Positions 1-10,260 are shown, counted from the stretch's first letter. The stretch is 58,082 nt of DNA from Mesorhizobium temperatum (GCF_002284575.1 NZ_NPKJ01000030.1:1-58082); one strand, 5' to 3'. Program-made: numbers and translations. The notes: generated from the sequence alone by a model not told the origin.

Positions 1-2965
1 TTCCGACGCCTTCGATCTGAAGGGCCGGACAGGGCCGATCTCCGGCACGGTGACGGCGGACAAGATCGGCCTGGACAATCCAACCATCGCGCCGCTGATC
101 GCCGGCAGGATCACCGCCAAGGTCGCCGGCAGCCTCGCGACTGACACCATCGTCATCGACAGCGGCTCGGTGACGAGCGACGCGCTGAACACCGGCTTCA
201 ACGGAAGGGTCTCGCTGGCCGGCGGCGCCATCGATCTCAACCTCAGGGCGGATGCGGCTTCCGCAGCGCTGCCGGCGGCAGCGCGCGGTGTGCTCGCTGA
301 GCGGACAGAACTCAGTGCCGCGTTGAAGCGTGACGCCAATGGCAATGTCACCGCCAGCGCCATCAGGCTGATATCCGGCGCGCTGACCGCCGACGGGCAG
401 GCCAGCCTTGCCGACAACCAACTCGCCGTCGACATCAAGGGCGCGCTGACCGACATCTCGCTTCTGTCCGGGGATGCCAAGGGCGCCATCGCTTTCGCGC
501 TGAACGCGCAAGGCGCCGGCACCGCGCCCGACCTGTCGCTGACGGTCAACAGCGACCGGCTCTCGGTGGCCGAACGCGAGATCACCGGGTTGAGGCTCAC
601 CGCCACCGGCAAGGCCGATGCCGCCAACCCGGCGGCCAATGTCCAACTGACCGGAAATGTCGCGGGCCAGCCCCTGCAAGGCCGTGCCGTGCTGGCGACG
701 TCCGACGGCAAGCGCGCCATCAACGGGCTTTTGCTGTCGCTCGGCAAGAACCGGGTATCAGGCGACCTGGCGCTTGACGAGGCGTTCGTGCCTGATGGCA
801 CCGTGGCGCTCGACCTGCCTGATATCGGACCGCTCGCAGCCCTTGCGCTGGAAAAGGCGGAAGGCGACGTGCGTGGCACGATCGTCTTCTCGAAGACCGG
901 CAATGCGCCTGAGGTCACCATCAAGGCTTCGACGGCTTCGATTTCACGCGGCGATGTTTCGGCAAAGACGGTCACCATCGATGCATCGATCGCCAACTAT
1001 CTCGCGGCACCGGTGATCTCCGGAAAGATCCGTGCCGACAGCGTCACCTCCGGCGGCACCGTCATTCGCGGCATCGATGTCGATCTCAAGCGTGACGGCG
1101 ACTGGACCGGCTTTTCCGGCGGCGCCAACGTCAAGGACATTCCCGCCAGGGCCGCCGGCCGCGTCAGGATCGCCAACGGCACGACGACGGTCGAGCTCAC
1201 CTCCGGCCAGGCGACCATGCGCGGCATCAAAGCCGCAATCGCGCAGGCCTCGACCATCACCATCGCCAACGGCACCACCAGCCTGGATCGGCTCGCGCTC
1301 AACCTCGGCGGCGGCACGGCGACGGTTTCGGGCAAGGTCGGGGAGGCGCTCAATCTCAACGCGACGCTGGCGCGGGTGCCGATGTCGCTCGCCAATAGTT
1401 TCTCGCCGGGCCTCGATGCCGCCGGCTCGATCTCGGGCACGGTGAAGGTGACGGGCGCGCCGGCCAATCCGGCCGTCGCCTTCAAGATCGACGCCGCAGG
1501 CGTCCAGACGTCGCAGACCCGCGGCGCCGGTTTCGGCGGCATGAGTGTTTCGTCCTCCGGTACGTATTCAGGCAACAGACTGGCCTTCGACGCCAATATG
1601 AGCGACGCCGCCGGTCTCGGCCTCAAGGGCGGCGGCACGGTGGCGACATCAGGCACGCCCACCCTTGATCTCGACTTTTCCGGCAAGGTGCCGTTCGCCT
1701 TCCTCACCCGGACACTTGCCGCGCAAGGCCTGTCGTTGAGCGGCACGGCCGACGTCGATTTGAAGGTGCGCGGCCCGGCGACGTCGCCGGTGATCACAGG
1801 CACGGTCCGCACGTCGGGTGCCCGCCTGATCGATGCACGCTCGGGACTTGCGATCAACGATATCACCGCCGATGTGGCGATCGGCGGCGGCGTCGCCAGG
1901 ATCAACCGCCTGACCGGCAATTTGTCGACGCGCGGCAGCCTGTCGGCCAGCGGCACGGTCGGCATCAATCCGGCGCAAGGTTTTCCGGCCGACCTGTCGG
2001 TCAAGCTCGTCGACGGCCGCTATACCGACGGCAGGGTGGTCACCGCCAATCTCGGCGGCGACCTCACCATCAAGGGACCGCTCGCGTCGGCGCCGGTGAT
2101 TTCGGGCACGATCAACCTGGCCAAGACCGTGATCACCGTTCCCGAAAAGCTGCCGGGTTCGCTGGCGGCGCTCGACGTCAAGCATAGGAACGCACCGGCC
2201 GCCGTGCGCGCGCAGGACAAGGCGTTGCGCCCGGCGACTGCGAGCGGCAGCGGCGGTGGCGGCGGCCTCAACCTCGATGTCACGGTCAACGCGCCGAGCC
2301 AGATTTTCATCCAGGGCAGGGGTGTCGATGCCGAGCTTGGCGGTTCGCTGCGGCTGACCGGCCCGGCATCGTCGCCGCAAGCGGTCGGCACCTTTGACTT
2401 GCAGCGCGGGCGGCTGACGATCCTCGCCAAGCGGCTGACCTTCACCGAAGGCACGGTCGGCTTTTCAGGCTCGCTGGTGCCTTATCTCAACCTCACGGCG
2501 ACATCGACGACGAGCAGCGCCACCGTCACCATCGTGGTATCGGGCGAGGCGACCAATCCGAAATTCAACTTCTCGTCGGTGCCGGCGCTGCCGGAAGACG
2601 AGGTCCTGGCGCAACTGATTTTCGGCCGCTCGATGTCGAACCTGTCGCCGCTGCAGATCGCCCAGCTTGCCGAAGCCGCCGCGCAACTGGCCGGTGTCGG
2701 CGGCTCGACCTCGCTGCTCCAGAACTTGCGCAGCGCGATCGGCGTCGACGATCTCGACGTCATCACCGACGAAGAGGGCGGCACCGCGGTCTCGGCGGGC
2801 AAATACCTCAACGACCGCACCTATGTGACGATCCAGAAGGGCGACAAGCCGGGTTCGGGCAAGGCGGCGATCGATCTCGACGTCGGGCGCGGCGTCAAAT
2901 TGCGCGGCGAGGCCACCGACGCCGGCGAAGCCAAGGGCGGCGTTTTCTACGAGCGCGAGTACTGA
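1..2965 (+). CDS. tamB: TamB-family translocation and assembly module protein (5' end outside window)
   Basis: The reading frame is open from base 2, so the gene begins upstream and only the C-terminal 988 or so residues are here. The protein is a long series of repetitive glycine-, alanine- and threonine-rich beta-strand segments, as expected for the elongated beta-taco of AsmA/TamB proteins. It ends in the conserved TamB C-terminal domain, recognisable from GTVGFSGSLVPYLNL, the LPEDEVLAQLIFGRS segment and the final beta-strand region. TamB is an inner-membrane-anchored periplasmic protein. With TamA it supports outer-membrane protein and autotransporter assembly, and related proteins take part in phospholipid transport. 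The usual partner tamA would lie upstream and cannot be checked. The following gene is 400 bases away and unrelated in function. Confidence 0.9.
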   Translation, partial: SDAFDLKGRTGPISGTVTADKIGLDNPTIAPLIAGRITAKVAGSLATDTIVIDSGSVTSDALNTGFNGRVSLAGGAIDLNLRADAASAALPAAARGVLAERTELSAALKRDANGNVTASAIRLISGALTADGQASLADNQLAVDIKGALTDISLLSGDAKGAIAFALNAQGAGTAPDLSLTVNSDRLSVAEREITGLRLTATGKADAANPAANVQLTGNVAGQPLQGRAVLATSDGKRAINGLLLSLGKNRVSGDLALDEAFVPDGTVALDLPDIGPLAALALEKAEGDVRGTIVFSKTGNAPEVTIKASTASISRGDVSAKTVTIDASIANYLAAPVISGKIRADSVTSGGTVIRGIDVDLKRDGDWTGFSGGANVKDIPARAAGRVRIANGTTTVELTSGQATMRGIKAAIAQASTITIANGTTSLDRLALNLGGGTATVSGKVGEALNLNATLARVPMSLANSFSPGLDAAGSISGTVKVTGAPANPAVAFKIDAAGVQTSQTRGAGFGGMSVSSSGTYSGNRLAFDANMSDAAGLGLKGGGTVATSGTPTLDLDFSGKVPFAFLTRTLAAQGLSLSGTADVDLKVRGPATSPVITGTVRTSGARLIDARSGLAINDITADVAIGGGVARINRLTGNLSTRGSLSASGTVGINPAQGFPADLSVKLVDGRYTDGRVVTANLGGDLTIKGPLASAPVISGTINLAKTVITVPEKLPGSLAALDVKHRNAPAAVRAQDKALRPATASGSGGGGGLNLDVTVNAPSQIFIQGRGVDAELGGSLRLTGPASSPQAVGTFDLQRGRLTILAKRLTFTEGTVGFSGSLVPYLNLTATSTTSSATVTIVVSGEATNPKFNFSSVPALPEDEVLAQLIFGRSMSNLSPLQIAQLAEAAAQLAGVGGSTSLLQNLRSAIGVDDLDVITDEEGGTAVSAGKYLNDRTYVTIQKGDKPGSGKAAIDLDVGRGVKLRGEATDAGEAKGGVFYEREY

Positions 2966-3050
2966 AGCCGGCCGACGCGAAAGGGTCTGGCAATCCGACA
3001 GTCGTCGCCGTTCTGGCACCCTGTCCGGGATCGGCTGGCGCTGTGCAAAG

Positions 3051-3107
3051 TTTCGCGCATGACGCCGAAAATCGGAACCGATTTTCAGTTAGGGATCATG
3101 CGCGAAA
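3051..3107. repeat. Nested palindromic repeat in the tamB-ABC intergenic gap
   Basis: Outer arms TTTCGCGCATGA (3051-3062) and TCATGCGCGAAA (3096-3107) are perfect inverted repeats. An inner pair, GAAAATCGG (3067-3075) and CCGATTTTC (3078-3086), is also perfect. This matches the style of interspersed palindromes common between rhizobial genes, and a related core recurs at 52649-52672. The rest of the gap 2966-3365 holds no convincing gene. Confidence 0.75.
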
Positions 3108-3365
3108 TCAAAGTGCTACAGCGTCCTTTGCGCGCCTAACGGTACGCGCGGCGCTGTCGTGAATGTCTCAGTTTGATCGATGCCGGAGATTCGAACGGAA
3201 TCTGCCGGGCAATAGCAATTTTGCGCCACGACTGTCGTTATCACGCGAACTGCTTCCCTTCCAAAGTTGCACATTCCTTGGCATGTTCCCAATCCGTGCC
3301 GTTTTTGACATCATGGCCCGGATGCGGAATGGTAAAAGGCAGAAAGCCAACAATGGGAGTTCGTG

Positions 3366-5018
3366 ATGACAATCTACAAGAGTAATGGCGATCGCGTTCC
3401 GGATCACATCCATGCAATGGCCGAAGAAGCCAGGGCCGGACGTGTCGATCGCCGCGAGTTTCTCGCTTTGGCCAGCGTCTTCGGCGCGTCCACGGCGATG
3501 GCCTATGGTATGCTCGGCCTCGCCGACCCGACGCCGGCGAGAGCGCAGGACGTACAGGGCAAGAAGGGCGGCATACTGAAGGTCGCTATGTGGATCAAGG
3601 ATGCGAAGGATCCGCGCAAGGCCGACTGGTCGGAAATCGCCAATGCCGAGCGCCAGGCACTCGAGCCGTTGGTCAAGTACACAAACGAATACACGTTCCG
3701 CCCCTACCTGCTCGAGAGCTGGGACGTCAACGACGATGCCACCGAGTACACGCTGCATGTGCGCAAGGGCGTCACCTGGAACAACGGCGATCCGTTCACC
3801 GCGGACGACGTCATCTTCAACTTCAAGCGTTGGGCCGACAAGAAGGCCGAAGGCAATTCCATGCCCGGTCGTCTCGGCTCGCTGGTCAAGGACGACAAGC
3901 TGGATGAGAGCGCAATCACCAAGGTCGACGATTTGACGGTCAAGCTGAAGCTCAGCACGCCGGATATCGCGCTCATACCCAACGTGTGCGACTATCCCGG
4001 TCTCGTCGTCCACAAGACTTTCGACGAAAAGGGCGGCGATTTCAAAGCCTGCCCGATCGGCACCGGCCCGTTCGAGCTCGTTTCCTACGACGTCGGCCAG
4101 AAAGTCGTCTACAAGCGCCGCGAAGACAACAAGTGGTGGGACGGCGAGGTCTTTCTCGACGGCATCGAGTTCATCGACTACGGCACTGATCCCGCAGCTA
4201 CGGTCAGCGCCTTCGAATCGGGAGAGGTCCATACCAATTTCGAGACGTCAGCCGATTATGTGTCGATCCTCGACGGTGTCGACCTGGTCAAGTACGAGGT
4301 GGTCACCGCAGCGACCATCGTCTGCCGCACCAACGTGGCCAACAAGCCTTACGAGGACCAAAAGGTTCGCAATGCGCTGCAGCTCGCGGTCGACAACGCT
4401 GTCGTGCTCCAGCTGGGCGGTGGCAATGCCGGCACTGTCGCCGAAAACCACCATGTCTCCCCGATCCATCCGGAATATTACGAGCTGCCGAAGATTGCCC
4501 GCGATCCGGCCAAGGCGAAGGCGCTGATGGAGGAAGCCGGTCAGGCCGATTTCGAGCACGAGCTGATCACGGTCGACGAAGACTGGCACAAGAACACCGG
4601 CGATGCGATCGCCGCGCAGATGCGCGACGCCGGCATCAAGGTGAAGCGCACGGTGCTCCCGGGTTCGACGTTCTGGAACGACTGGACGAAGTATCCGCTG
4701 TCGATGACCAACTGGAACATGCGGCCGCTCGGCGTCCAGGTTCTGGCGATCGGCTACCGCACCGGAGAAGCCTGGAACGAAACCGCCTGGTCGAATCCCG
4801 AATGGGATGCCAAGCTCAACGCCGCGCTTTCGGTCGCCGACGCCGCCAAGCGCAAGGAGATGATGAAGGACATCGAGCAGATCCTGCAGGATTCCGGCAT
4901 CATCATCCAGCCCTACTGGCGCAAGCTCTACAGTCACTCGGTGGCTGCCGTTAAGAACTACGCCATGCACCCGACCTTCGAGCGCGACTACGGCAAGGTC
5001 TGGCTCGACGAGGCTTGA
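3366..5018 (+). CDS. ABC transporter substrate-binding protein, family 5 (peptide/opine/nickel type), Tat-exported
   Basis: This is the periplasmic solute receptor of a Dpp/Opp-type importer, about 550 residues and normal for SBP family 5. A twin-arginine export signal is visible: [10 protein letters not shown] near residues 28-37, then a short hydrophobic stretch ending near ARAQD. The mature part has the family pattern: [22 protein letters not shown] early, then LQLAVDN and the [10 protein letters not shown] region near the end. GTG at 3363 is also in frame, but ATG at 3366 sits six bases after GGGAG and is the better start. Two permease genes and a fused ATPase follow on the same strand. 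The ligand cannot be read from the sequence. The neighbouring MttB and dimethylglycine-dehydrogenase-like genes make a methylated or amino-acid-like compound possible, but that is inference. Confidence 0.88.
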   Translation: MTIYKSNGDRVPDHIHAMAEEARAGRVDRREFLALASVFGASTAMAYGMLGLADPTPARAQDVQGKKGGILKVAMWIKDAKDPRKADWSEIANAERQALEPLVKYTNEYTFRPYLLESWDVNDDATEYTLHVRKGVTWNNGDPFTADDVIFNFKRWADKKAEGNSMPGRLGSLVKDDKLDESAITKVDDLTVKLKLSTPDIALIPNVCDYPGLVVHKTFDEKGGDFKACPIGTGPFELVSYDVGQKVVYKRREDNKWWDGEVFLDGIEFIDYGTDPAATVSAFESGEVHTNFETSADYVSILDGVDLVKYEVVTAATIVCRTNVANKPYEDQKVRNALQLAVDNAVVLQLGGGNAGTVAENHHVSPIHPEYYELPKIARDPAKAKALMEEAGQADFEHELITVDEDWHKNTGDAIAAQMRDAGIKVKRTVLPGSTFWNDWTKYPLSMTNWNMRPLGVQVLAIGYRTGEAWNETAWSNPEWDAKLNAALSVADAAKRKEMMKDIEQILQDSGIIIQPYWRKLYSHSVAAVKNYAMHPTFERDYGKVWLDEA

Positions 5019-5035
5019 TCGATCGAAGCCAACCG

Positions 5036-5062
5036 GGAGGGAGGGCATTCTTCCCTCCCTCC
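5036..5062 (+). terminator. Strong intercistronic hairpin after the binding-protein gene
   Basis: GGAGGGAGGG (5036-5045) and CCCTCCCTCC (5053-5062) form a perfect 10-bp stem with a 7-base loop, 18 bases after the stop codon. No good T-run follows. It may be an attenuator or an mRNA-stabilising hairpin that leaves more binding protein than permease, a common arrangement in binding-protein-first ABC operons. Confidence 0.5.
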
Positions 5063-5183
5063 TGTTCGAACATGATCCGCAAATGTGGGTCAGCGCAAAA
5101 GGTGGCTGACATTTCAGGCTGGCTCATGCGACAAATCAAGGGTTGACTGCACCTGACCCCAACCCAATCGGCAGGGGGCCGCC

Positions 5184-6218
5184 ATGCTTTCCTTCATCCT
5201 TCGACGCCTCGGCACGATGGCATTGACGATGCTGTGCCTGACGTTGGTCGTCTTCTTCCTGATCAATCTCGACCCCAATCTGAAAAAACTGGCGATCAGC
5301 CAGACCGAAATGCACACCTCGGCCGAGCAGCTCGAAAGCTGGCTGGTCAACCATGGCTATCGCCAGAATTTCTTCTCCCGCTATGGCCAATGGCTGGGTA
5401 TCGTGCCCAAACAGCCGGTCACAGACCCGGCAACGGGCAAACCCGCGCGACGTTTTTCCTTCTGCAACGATCCAGTCGAGCCGACGTTCTCCGGCGTGCT
5501 GCAGGGTGACTTCGGCTGCTCGACCAAGTTCAAGACGACGGTCGCGTCGAAGCTTTTCCCGGCGCTCGGCGCCACCGGCATACTGATGTTCTGGGTGCTT
5601 GTGGTGATGGTGCCGATCTCGCTTCTGATCGGCATCCTCGCCGGCATGCGCGAGGGCTCGCGAACCGACCGGACGTTGTCCGTCGCCTCGATCGCCTCGA
5701 CGGCGACGCCCGAATATGTGTCGGGCGTCATTTTCACCGTCATTTTCGCCTCATGGCTCGGTCTGCTGAACGGTTCGGCGGCTTCGGCCAGCCGGGGCAT
5801 CACCTTCTACAATTTCACGCTGCCTGTCATGACGCTGGCGATCTACGGCATCGGCTATATCGCCCGCATGACCCGCGCCTCGATGGTCGAGGTGATGACG
5901 CAGCAATATATCCGCACCGCGCGGTTGAAGGGCCTCTCCTTCGGCAGCGTCGTGGTCAAGCATGCGCTGCGCAACGCGCTGATCGCGCCGTTCACTGTCA
6001 TCATGCTGCAATTTCCCTGGCTGCTCACCGGCGTCGTCATCGTCGAGGTGATGTTCCGCTACCAGGGGTTTGGCTACACGCTGGTCGAGGCGGCTGGCAA
6101 CAACGACATCGATCTTTTGCTCGGTTGCTCCCTAGTCTCGGTGTTCATCGTGCTGATCACGCAGCTCATTTCCGATGTCGGCTACGCGTTTCTCAATCCG
6201 CGTATCAGAGTTCAATAG
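5184..6218 (+). CDS. ABC transporter permease, DppB/OppB type
   Basis: This inner-membrane subunit has 344 residues. It opens with a typical DppB N-terminal helix (MLSFILRRLGTMALTML), followed by a periplasmic segment of about 100 residues and five further hydrophobic helices. The cytoplasmic EAA-type coupling loop is visible as RTARLKGLSFGSVVVKHALR, which contacts the ATPase. The periplasmic loop carries a paired-cysteine region (FCNDP and FGCST) typical of one DppB subgroup. The start is well placed after a G-rich Shine-Dalgarno (AGGGGG). The next permease begins 12 bases after its stop, so the two are clearly cotranscribed. Confidence 0.9.
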   Translation: MLSFILRRLGTMALTMLCLTLVVFFLINLDPNLKKLAISQTEMHTSAEQLESWLVNHGYRQNFFSRYGQWLGIVPKQPVTDPATGKPARRFSFCNDPVEPTFSGVLQGDFGCSTKFKTTVASKLFPALGATGILMFWVLVVMVPISLLIGILAGMREGSRTDRTLSVASIASTATPEYVSGVIFTVIFASWLGLLNGSAASASRGITFYNFTLPVMTLAIYGIGYIARMTRASMVEVMTQQYIRTARLKGLSFGSVVVKHALRNALIAPFTVIMLQFPWLLTGVVIVEVMFRYQGFGYTLVEAAGNNDIDLLLGCSLVSVFIVLITQLISDVGYAFLNPRIRVQ

Positions 6219-6230
6219 GGGATCGGGCGG

Positions 6231-7388
6231 ATGCAGCTTGAATATATCGGCGCCTTCGACGTGGTGCTTGGCGTGCTCGCGCGTTTCTGGCCGGTCTGGA
6301 TCGCCCTCGTCGTGGTGATGGGCGCGAGCTTCGCCTACAAGAAGAGGCTTGGCCTCTACGGCCAGCTCTTCGACAGCAGCGTCGGCATCGTCGGCGTCGG
6401 CATCTGCCTGTTCTGGCTGTTCACGGCGATCTTCGCGTCAACCATCTCGCCCTTCAATCCGCTTGTCCAGATCCCGATCATGAAGGACGCGCTGCCTGGC
6501 GCGGTCGAGCCGCAATCGGGACTTGTCTACCTGTTCGGCGGCGACAAGCTTGCCCGCGACGTGTTCAGCCGCATGGTCTATGGCAGCCAGATCGTGCTGA
6601 TCATCGCGCCGGCGGCGACCGGTTTCGCGCTGATGGTCGGCATCACGCTTGGCCTGCCGGCCGGCTATTATGGTGGCAGGATCGATACGGTTCTGTCCTT
6701 CCTCGCCAATCTGGTGCTCGCCTTCCCGGTGATCCTCCTGTTCTACCTCCTGGTGACGCCAGGCATCATGGAGACGCCGATTCCCTATGCGATGGCCGGC
6801 CTGTTCTTCCTGTTCCCGATCATCTTCTTCAGCGTGCTGTTCTGGACGCGCTACAAGAAGCGGCCTGACCGACTCTACATCCTCCTGGGACTGACGCTGA
6901 TCATTGGCGGCTGGGTCTACGCCGGCCTGGTCTTCGACGCCGACCCGTTCAGGATCATCCATATCGATCCCAACCAACTCAACATCTTCGTGGCGGTGGT
7001 GTTTGCCTCCAGCCCTGGCGTGTTCCGCATCGTGCGTGGCCTGGTCATGGACATCAAAACGCGCGACTATGTGGCGGCGGCGCAGACGCGCGGTGAATCG
7101 CCCTGGTACATCATGCTGTGGGAGATCCTTCCCAATGCACGCGGGCCGCTGATCGTCGATGCCTGCCTGCGTATCGGCTACACCACGATCCTGCTCGGCA
7201 CGCTCGGCTATTTCGGCCTGGGGCTGGCGCCCGAGAGCCCGGACTGGGGCACCGCGATCAAGGATGCCAGCCGGCTGCTGCGCTCCTTCATCCATCCGGC
7301 GCTGCCGCCGACGATCGCGCTGATGTCGTTCGTGCTGGGCCTTAATCTGCTGGCCGACTCGCTGCGTGAACAATCGATGAAAGATTGA
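6231..7388 (+). CDS. ABC transporter permease, DppC/OppC type, with extra membrane segment
   Basis: This is the second membrane subunit, with 385 residues against roughly 280-320 for most DppC proteins. The canonical parts are the LARDVFSRMVYGSQI segment, the EAA loop RDYVAAAQTRGESPWYIMLW and the C-terminal GYFGLGLAPESPDWG. The added length is an insertion between about residues 180 and 240 that contributes hydrophobic helices (AMAGLFFLFPIIFFSVLFW and LLGLTLIIGGWVYAGLVF) separated by a basic KKRPDR loop. An N-terminal hydrophobic extension precedes the usual first helix. It lies between the DppB-like gene and the fused ATPase gene, and all three are expected to work as one importer. Confidence 0.88.
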   Translation: MQLEYIGAFDVVLGVLARFWPVWIALVVVMGASFAYKKRLGLYGQLFDSSVGIVGVGICLFWLFTAIFASTISPFNPLVQIPIMKDALPGAVEPQSGLVYLFGGDKLARDVFSRMVYGSQIVLIIAPAATGFALMVGITLGLPAGYYGGRIDTVLSFLANLVLAFPVILLFYLLVTPGIMETPIPYAMAGLFFLFPIIFFSVLFWTRYKKRPDRLYILLGLTLIIGGWVYAGLVFDADPFRIIHIDPNQLNIFVAVVFASSPGVFRIVRGLVMDIKTRDYVAAAQTRGESPWYIMLWEILPNARGPLIVDACLRIGYTTILLGTLGYFGLGLAPESPDWGTAIKDASRLLRSFIHPALPPTIALMSFVLGLNLLADSLREQSMKD

Positions 7389-7439
7389 TGGAGGGTTCTC
7401 GACCCGATATGCTTGAAAGAACAAGGATTGGAGCGACCC

Positions 7440-9656
7440 ATGAATGAGGCAGTTCGAAATCCCGCCAAGCCGACCAATGGGCCGATCATCGAGATCGAGA
7501 ACCTGTCGATCTCCTTCTTCACCCGCAAGGGTGAGATACCGGCAGTCATGGACTTCTCCTGCACGGTCATGCCTGGCGAAGCGATGGGCATCGTCGGCGA
7601 ATCCGGCTGCGGCAAGTCGACCGTGTCGCTTGGCATCATGCGCGACCTCTCCAACATCGGAAAGATCGTCGGCGGCCGGATAAAGTTCCAGGGCAAGGAC
7701 ATGGGCGAGCTGTCCGACGAGGAACTGCGCGCCATCCGCGGCAACAAGATCGCGATGATCTACCAGGAGCCGATGGCCAGCCTGAATCCGGCGATGAAGG
7801 TCGGCCAGCAACTGATGGAAGTGCCGCTGATCCACGACAAAGTGTCTAAGGAAGAGGCTTATCGACGCGCGCTGGAAATGGTTCGCTCGGTCAGGCTGCC
7901 CGATCCCGAGCGCATGATGCGCTCCTTTCCGCACCAGCTTTCCGGTGGCCAGCAACAGCGTATCGTCATCGCCATGGCGCTGCTGTCGAAGCCGGCACTG
8001 CTCCTGCTCGACGAGCCGACGACGGCGCTCGACGTGACGGTGGAAGCCGGCATCGTCGATCTGGTCAAGGGGCTCGGCGAGAAGTTCGGCACCTCGATGA
8101 TCTTCGTGTCGCACAATCTCGGCCTGATCCTGGAAACCTGCGACCGCATCACGGTGATGTATTCGGGCGAAGCGGTGGAGACCGGCAAGATCAAGGACGT
8201 CTTCGACCGGATGCGCCATCCCTACACGCAGGGCCTGTTCCGCTCGATCCCGCTGCCCGGCGCCGACAAGAATTCGCGGCCTCTGATCTCCATCCCGGGG
8301 CAATTGCCGCTGCCGCACGAGCGGCCGAAGGGCTGTAATTTCGGCCCCCGCTGCCACCATTTCGTCGAGGGCGTCTGCAACGCCGCCGAAATCCCGATGA
8401 TCGCGGTCGAAGGCCATGAAGGCCATTTTTCGCGCTGCGTGCGCTTCAACGAGATCGACTGGGAAGCGCTGCCGCCCGGCGCCAAGAAGGTCAACGAGCG
8501 CGTCGAGCCCGGCGCGCCGGTGCTCAAGATCGAGGATCTCAAAAAGTACTACAAGGTCGGCGGCAGCGAGGTGTTCGGCTCGAGCGAGGGCCGCGTCGTC
8601 AAGGCCAACGAGACGATCTCGTTCATGGCACGCGAATCCGAGACCGTCGCCATCGTCGGCGAGTCCGGCTGCGGGAAGTCGACGCTGGCCAAGGTGCTGC
8701 TCGGGTTGGAGACGGCAAGCTCCGGCAGCGTGACACTCGGCAACCAGCGGATCGAGTCGACCGGCGTCGAGAAGCGCAGCGTCGAGACGGTGTCGTCGAT
8801 CCAGATGGTGTTCCAGAATCCGTTCGACACGCTCAATCCCAGCCACTCGGTTGGCTCGCAGATCATCCGCACGCTGGAAAAGTTCAACGTCGGCAATACC
8901 GTCGCCGACCGCCGCCAGCGCATGCTGGAGCTTCTCGACCTGGTGAAGCTGCCGCGGGCGTTCGAGACCCGCAAACCGCGCCAGCTTTCCGGCGGCCAGA
9001 AGCAGCGCATCGGCGTGGCGCGGGCCTTTGCCGGCGACGCCAAGGTGGTGGTGGCCGACGAGCCAGTCTCAGCGCTCGACGTGTCGGTGCAGGCGGCGGT
9101 GACTGAGCTCCTGATGGACATCCAGCGCAAGAACAAGACGACGATGCTGTTCATCAGCCACGACCTGTCGGTGGTGCGCTACATCGCCGACCGCGTCGTC
9201 GTCATGTATCTCGGCTATATCGTCGAGCAGGGCACGACCGACCAGATCTTTTCGCCGCCCTATCATCCCTATACCGAGGCCCTGCTGTCGGCGATCCCGA
9301 TCGCCGACACCAGCGTGATCAAGAAGCACATCGTGCTGGAGGGCGACATTCCGTCGGCGATGAACCCGCCAACCGGCTGTCCGTTCCAGACGCGCTGCGG
9401 CTACAAGAAGCTGGTGCCGGACAATCTTTGCGAGACGCAGGTGCCGCCGGTCAAGCATCTCGGCGATGGCCATATGAGCCTGTGCTGGCTTGCCGACGAC
9501 GTGCTGGCGAAAATGGAGCCGGTGATCAAGTTCGACAAGGAGCATGCCGCCAATGAAGGCGTGCCGGAAGACGCGCCGCAGGGCATCGGTCCGGGCTTTG
9601 CCGGCGCTCCGCCCAAGCGTCCACGCGGCAAGAGGCCGAAGCTGACGGATGGCTAG
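7440..9656 (+). CDS. ABC transporter ATP-binding protein, fused DppD-DppF double ATPase
   Basis: Two complete ABC ATPase modules sit in one 738-residue chain. The first has GESGCGKST near residues 53-61, LSGGQQQR and LLLLDEPTTALD. The second has GESGCGKST near 407-415, LSGGQKQR and VVVADEPVSALD. Each is followed by the oligopeptide-transporter C-terminal cysteine motif (GCNFGPRC and GCPFQTRC). The protein therefore supplies both nucleotide-binding sites for the importer encoded just upstream. An in-frame TTG lies at 7413, but ATG at 7440 is preceded by GGAG at seven bases. The C-terminal 50 residues are proline- and lysine-rich and look disordered. The gene ends 13 bases before the convergent transglycosylase gene. 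Confidence 0.92.
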   Translation: MNEAVRNPAKPTNGPIIEIENLSISFFTRKGEIPAVMDFSCTVMPGEAMGIVGESGCGKSTVSLGIMRDLSNIGKIVGGRIKFQGKDMGELSDEELRAIRGNKIAMIYQEPMASLNPAMKVGQQLMEVPLIHDKVSKEEAYRRALEMVRSVRLPDPERMMRSFPHQLSGGQQQRIVIAMALLSKPALLLLDEPTTALDVTVEAGIVDLVKGLGEKFGTSMIFVSHNLGLILETCDRITVMYSGEAVETGKIKDVFDRMRHPYTQGLFRSIPLPGADKNSRPLISIPGQLPLPHERPKGCNFGPRCHHFVEGVCNAAEIPMIAVEGHEGHFSRCVRFNEIDWEALPPGAKKVNERVEPGAPVLKIEDLKKYYKVGGSEVFGSSEGRVVKANETISFMARESETVAIVGESGCGKSTLAKVLLGLETASSGSVTLGNQRIESTGVEKRSVETVSSIQMVFQNPFDTLNPSHSVGSQIIRTLEKFNVGNTVADRRQRMLELLDLVKLPRAFETRKPRQLSGGQKQRIGVARAFAGDAKVVVADEPVSALDVSVQAAVTELLMDIQRKNKTTMLFISHDLSVVRYIADRVVVMYLGYIVEQGTTDQIFSPPYHPYTEALLSAIPIADTSVIKKHIVLEGDIPSAMNPPTGCPFQTRCGYKKLVPDNLCETQVPPVKHLGDGHMSLCWLADDVLAKMEPVIKFDKEHAANEGVPEDAPQGIGPGFAGAPPKRPRGKRPKLTDG

Positions 9657-9669
9657 ATCCGTGGCGCCA

Positions 9670-10260
9670 TCAAGGCGCGCATTGGCGTAGCTGCGCGGCG
9701 TAGTCCCGAGCCATCTGCTCGGTGGCCCGCGCATAGCGCTGCACGCCGGCATCGCCGCGGTTCCCGCGGCCATAGGCCGTCCAGCCGAGATAATAAGCCA
9801 GATAGAGGTTGTAGGTGTCGTTGCGGGCGACGCCGAGCGTGTCTGATGTCTTGGAATGATACCAGCCGACGAAATCGACGGCATCGGCAAACCTGGTGCG
9901 GCGCGCCGCCCAGCTGCCGGTCTCGCTTTGATATTGCGCCCAGGTGCCGTCGAGCGCCTGCGAGAAGCCGGTGGCGCTGGAAACACGTTTCCAGGGAATG
10001 AAGCCGAGAAGCTTGGTGCGCGGCGGCTTGGCGTTGCTCTTGAAGCCGGATTCCTTGCGCACCGTCGCCATCAGCACGGGAACCGGCACGCCGTGCTTCT
10101 GTTCGGCGCGTTCGGCCGCCGCCTGCCAGTTGTCGAACCAACCGTCATTCTGGTCGAACACGGCACAGACATCGTTGATATGGCTTGGCGGCGTCGCGCA
10201 GGCCGACAGCGCCAGCAGCACGGTAACAGCTACAATTTTACTAAAACTCGACCTACCCAT
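9670..10260 (-). CDS. Lytic transglycosylase-like lipoprotein
   Basis: The 196-residue product starts with a lipoprotein signal peptide: hydrophobic VTVLLALSAC with the lipid-anchored Cys at residue 21. The body resembles an SLT-type lysozyme fold. KESGF near residues 69-73 supplies the likely catalytic Glu70, and later segments (TGFSQALDGTWAQYQ, YLAYYLGWTAYGRG) match transglycosylase SLT domain 1. It would cleave glycan strands at the outer-membrane or periplasmic face. The reading frame is open far upstream, but ATG at 10260 is where the signal peptide begins. Similar Rhizobiales proteins are usually annotated as transglycosylase SLT domain lipoproteins. It runs against both flanking operons. 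Confidence 0.8.
   Translation of the reverse strand: MGRSSFSKIVAVTVLLALSACATPPSHINDVCAVFDQNDGWFDNWQAAAERAEQKHGVPVPVLMATVRKESGFKSNAKPPRTKLLGFIPWKRVSSATGFSQALDGTWAQYQSETGSWAARRTRFADAVDFVGWYHSKTSDTLGVARNDTYNLYLAYYLGWTAYGRGNRGDAGVQRYARATEQMARDYAAQLRQCAP

Noticed and set aside
6438..8846. 802-codon open frame on the minus strand
   Set aside because: It lies antisense to the permease and ATPase genes and has low-complexity, Arg/His/Asp-rich sequence without domains. It is a shadow of GC-rich coding DNA.
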